A DNA stretch of 64,000 bases from Prevotella sp. (lineage in GTDB: Bacteria > Bacteroidota > Bacteroidia > Bacteroidales > Bacteroidaceae): positions 1 to 64,000 of the forward strand of contig JALEKD010000008.1 in NCBI GenBank assembly GCA_022769285.1, given 5' to 3'. The notes under the pieces are model-generated. The model ran no database searches and was not told the origin of the DNA. It saw only the letters and a list, made by a program, of their open reading frames with translations. The stretch's first letter is position 1. Every line of letters begins with the position of its first letter. This document shows, piece after piece, positions 61,866 to 64,000 of the stretch. The translations under genes and the position numbers were made by a program.

Positions 61866-61896
61866 CAAAGGTAGTGCAAGCCGAAGACACTACAAA
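61866..61896 (-). promoter_or_regulatory. Consensus promoter of gpmI
   Basis: On the minus strand TTTG (61893-61896), a 19-bp spacer and TACCTTTG (61866-61873) match the Bacteroidetes consensus exactly. The leader is about 35 nt. Confidence 0.85.
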
Positions 61897-62073
61897 GGAA
61901 AAAACGAAGTTTTTTGCGATTTGCAGTGTTGAGGCGCAGCCTGGTTTCTAAAAGGGGGGCGATAGCTGAGGAAAATATGCGGGTTGTGTGTGGGGTTGCC
62001 GAGCTAGTTGTTGGCTATGGGGCAGTGGACAATTTGGAGGCCCTGCAGCCCATGGGTGAGCCCGAGTAAGCAA

Positions 62074-62417
62074 CGCGCGCTGAAAGCGCAGCAGTATGAA
62101 GCCTGTGGCAGCGCCCCAGGTAAATTAACTACCAATCTATTGTCGCGCTACAGGCGCAAAAGTAGCGAAGCGTTAAGCCAAGGGGGCGATGCCGGCAATC
62201 ATTGTTGCGTGAATGATTTGGAACTCAGTTGGTAGCTATTCCTGTTGCGGTAACGCCTACGGCTACTTTTATAGAAACAGGCTACGTCTCGGCTGTCCGA
62301 GCAAGCTCGTGACACTCGGCTTGTATTGTTTTTGCGCCTACAGCGCGCATTGTGTGTGGGGGATTGTACCTGGGGCGCTGCCACAGGCTTCATACTGCTG
62401 CGCTTACAGCGCGCGCT
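62074..62417. repeat. 344-bp inverted-repeat structure with near-identical arms
   Basis: A perfect 37-bp inverted repeat occupies 62086-62122 and 62367-62403 (core GAAGCCTGTGGCAGCGCC). It extends outward with one mismatch (CGCGCGCTG) to 62074 and 62417, so the arms are about 50 bp. The 240-bp spacer has an inner inverted pair, AGGCGCAAAA near 62152 and TTTTGCGCCT near 62330. The left arm is related to 7200-7310. No transposase or target-site duplication was recognised. Confidence 0.8.
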
Positions 62418-62507
62418 GATTGAGAAGATTGCTCTGGCGCATCCAGAGCAACCGCCATTTCCCCTAAATTGCCCCTTTGCACCCCCGTGGCCATTGCGGT
62501 AAATGAA

Positions 62508-62583
62508 AAGACCGACCTTTAGCTTTCTAAAGACGGCTCCCAGCTCGCTAATGATGGCTTTGGGAAATGTAAAGGTCGGTCTT
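62508..62583. repeat. 75-80 bp inverted-repeat element, copy E
   Basis: AAGACCGACCTTTA (62508-62521) and TAAAGGTCGGTCTT (62570-62583) are perfect 14-bp inverted arms, the longest in the family. The centre matches copy D closely (CTCCCAGCTCGCTAATG). Confidence 0.85.
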
Positions 62584-62853
62584 CATGGATGGAAAGTAAG
62601 AGGGTGAAAAAGGTAAAGGGGTAAAAAAGGGCAGCCGAGTGCCATCACGGGAAATGGGAAGGCGTTTGCTCCTGCCGTCAGAGCCCCCACGGCTTCTATG
62701 CCCACGATTTTGCATCCCCCGTGGAGGCATAGGGGCTGTTCTCTTGTAGAGCTTGGGGAATGTCGGTACCCCCAAAGCTCCCACACTCACGGTTTCGCAT
62801 CCCTTTCTTGGTGCCTGGGGGCTTTGTGGGAGTGGCTTGGACATCTCCTGCCT

Positions 62854-63972
62854 TTACTCCCCGCCAAACAGCAGTATGATTTGGGCCACTGCCGGCTTCG
62901 GCCGCAGGGACCGGTCAAACAACAGCGGATAGTTAGTGCGGCCATGGATGGGGAAATTGTTGAGCCACGAGTCGGCATCGCTCACTCCCCACAGGTTGAT
63001 GCGGCTTATCTGATGGCGGTGACGGTAGTAAATGTTGAAGAAGTCCATGTAGCGGCGCGTAAGCTGGTCGGCCACCTCCTGAGGCAGTCCGCCCGTGTAT
63101 GGGTCGTAGCGCGCATCCGCCTGGAAGTGCTGGCTGATGTCGGCTCCGCCAAAGTTGCGCGGGTTAGGCAGTACGCTGATGTCCAGCTCGGTTATCATTA
63201 CCCGCACCCCGCAGGCCGCTAACGAGTCGATGGTCGTCTCGTACTCGCTCAGCGACGGGTAACTCAGACTGTTGTGGCTCTGCATACCCACGGCGTCGAT
63301 GCGCAGGCCCTCTGCGCGCAGGCTGCGAACCAGCCGGCAGACCGCGGCACGCTTACGCGGGTTGGCCATAGAGTAGTCGTTGTAGTACAGCTCGGCCTCG
63401 GGGTCGGCCTCGTGGGCAAAGCGGAAAGCCAGGCTGATGTACTCAGGGCCTATAATCTGCAGATAAGGCGTGGGGCGCAGCTGGCCGTCGTCGCCTATGG
63501 CCTCGTTGACCACATCCCACCCCCTGACACGGCCGCGGAAGTGACCCACCACCGTGTGGATGTGGCGGCGCATGCGCCTGATGAGGTTGTCGCGGCTCAC
63601 GGCCGATCCGTCGGCATCGCGAAACATCCAGCGCGGGCACTGCGAGTGCCATACCAGGCAGTGGCCTATGACGGCCATGTCATGACGCTGGGCAAAGCTG
63701 ACCATCGCATCGGCCGCAGCCCATCTGAACTCTCCCTCGTGGGGCTGCAGCGCGTCGGCCTTCATGCAGTTGGCACCCACGACGGCATTAAACTGGTTGG
63801 CCAGCAGCTGGGCCCATGCCGTGGTATCATTCTGTAGCTGGTAAGGCTCCACGGCGGCCCCTATCAGCATCTGGCGTCCTACAGAGGTACGCAGCGTGCC
63901 CCCGTTGCCGGCCCGCGCCGACATGCAGGCTACTGCCATAACTAAGGTGACGAGTGCAGTTCTTGGGTTCAT
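62854..63972 (-). CDS. Exported GH10 endo-beta-1,4-xylanase
   Basis: GH10 enzymes cut the xylan backbone with retention. The 372-residue protein has a signal peptide (about 1-21) and a single GH10 barrel. Substrate-site residues are seen in NCMKADALQPHEG and GHCLVWHSQCPRW. The acid/base is Glu157 in GWDVVNEAIGDDG and the nucleophile Glu262 in VMITELDISVLP. The C-terminal INLWGVSDADSWLNNFP block is standard. No carbohydrate-binding module is attached. The gene stands alone next to repeats, and no SusC/SusD or other xylan gene is in view, though the window ends 28 bp upstream of its start. The promoter is therefore outside or unseen. Confidence 0.95.
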   Translation of the reverse strand: MNPRTALVTLVMAVACMSARAGNGGTLRTSVGRQMLIGAAVEPYQLQNDTTAWAQLLANQFNAVVGANCMKADALQPHEGEFRWAAADAMVSFAQRHDMAVIGHCLVWHSQCPRWMFRDADGSAVSRDNLIRRMRRHIHTVVGHFRGRVRGWDVVNEAIGDDGQLRPTPYLQIIGPEYISLAFRFAHEADPEAELYYNDYSMANPRKRAAVCRLVRSLRAEGLRIDAVGMQSHNSLSYPSLSEYETTIDSLAACGVRVMITELDISVLPNPRNFGGADISQHFQADARYDPYTGGLPQEVADQLTRRYMDFFNIYYRHRHQISRINLWGVSDADSWLNNFPIHGRTNYPLLFDRSLRPKPAVAQIILLFGGE

Positions 63973-64000
63973 GTCAGATAGATTGGAAATGAAAAAAGGC

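Larger units (their letters stand above)
61828..62853. other. Repeat-rich 1-kb intergenic region between gpmI and the GH10 gene
   Basis: It contains the gpmI promoter (61866-61896), a 344-bp inverted-repeat structure (62074-62417), copy E of the 75-80 bp element (62508-62583) and a loose purine-rich motif (62591-62630). The last 220 bp hold nothing recognised. No protein-coding gene is supported. Confidence 0.7.

Noticed and set aside
1..64000. CRISPR array, insertion sequence, integrase, phage or toxin-antitoxin genes
   Set aside because: I looked for regular spacer-repeat arrays and for transposase, recombinase and small toxin pairs and saw none. The repeats found are too few and unevenly spaced for CRISPR.

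Overview
The window is a piece of a Bacteroidales chromosome, most likely a G+C-rich member of the Prevotellaceae. This rests on the Bacteroidetes-type promoters (TTTG, about 19-20 bp, TAnnTTTG), the C10 (interpain/streptopain-like) protease, tails resembling type IX sorting domains, the glycine-lipid genes glsA/glsB, the order dut-TPR-DUF4292-EnvC-like, and the order tRNA-Glu, rpsT, gyrB. I see no rRNA, CRISPR array, insertion sequence, integrase, phage gene or SusC/SusD pair.

Layout. 1-4.4 kb: a partial secreted FN3 protein and a large secreted C10 protease. 4.7-7.0 kb: pnp. 7.8-12.7 kb: a DUF1573 protein, a GH29 alpha-L-fucosidase and a GH3 glycosidase. 12.8-14.4 kb: a second GH29 and tatA. 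14.8-20.1 kb: two tandem GH28 enzymes and a GH3 lipoprotein. 20.2-26.4 kb: a CDF metal exporter and a tolC-emrA-emrB efflux operon divergent from an AraC regulator. 26.5-31.2 kb: dut, a TPR protein, a DUF4292 lipoprotein and an EnvC-like factor. 31.3-36.2 kb: dgt, a serpin pseudogene and glsA-glsB. 36.8-53.0 kb: the division and cell-wall cluster from mraZ to ftsZ plus a YqeY-like gene. 53.1-56.9 kb: recO, tRNA-Glu, rpsT, gyrB. 57.0-64.0 kb: an orphan rhamnosidase-N-like protein with an AraC regulator, a DUF3109 gene, ung, gpmI, and a GH10 xylanase.

How the genes work together. The GH28, GH29, GH3 and GH10 enzymes are all exported and fit breakdown of fucose-bearing plant cell-wall polysaccharide; the exact substrate cannot be read from sequence. 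The central cluster makes lipid II precursors and assembles the divisome. dut, dgt and ung keep nucleotide pools and DNA clean of uracil.

Most unusual content. Five intergenic copies of a roughly 75-80 bp element end in 11-14 bp inverted repeats; at least one copy has compensatory arm changes, and one translation frame stays open in all five. A 344-bp inverted-repeat structure lies at 62.1-62.4 kb, with a related half-copy at 7.2 kb. Several promoters sit 5-8 nt from the start codon (dgt, recO, the first GH28), suggesting leaderless mRNAs. The serpin gene carries two independent lesions. I found no convincing wholly new multi-gene system; the repeat families are the best candidates for something undescribed.
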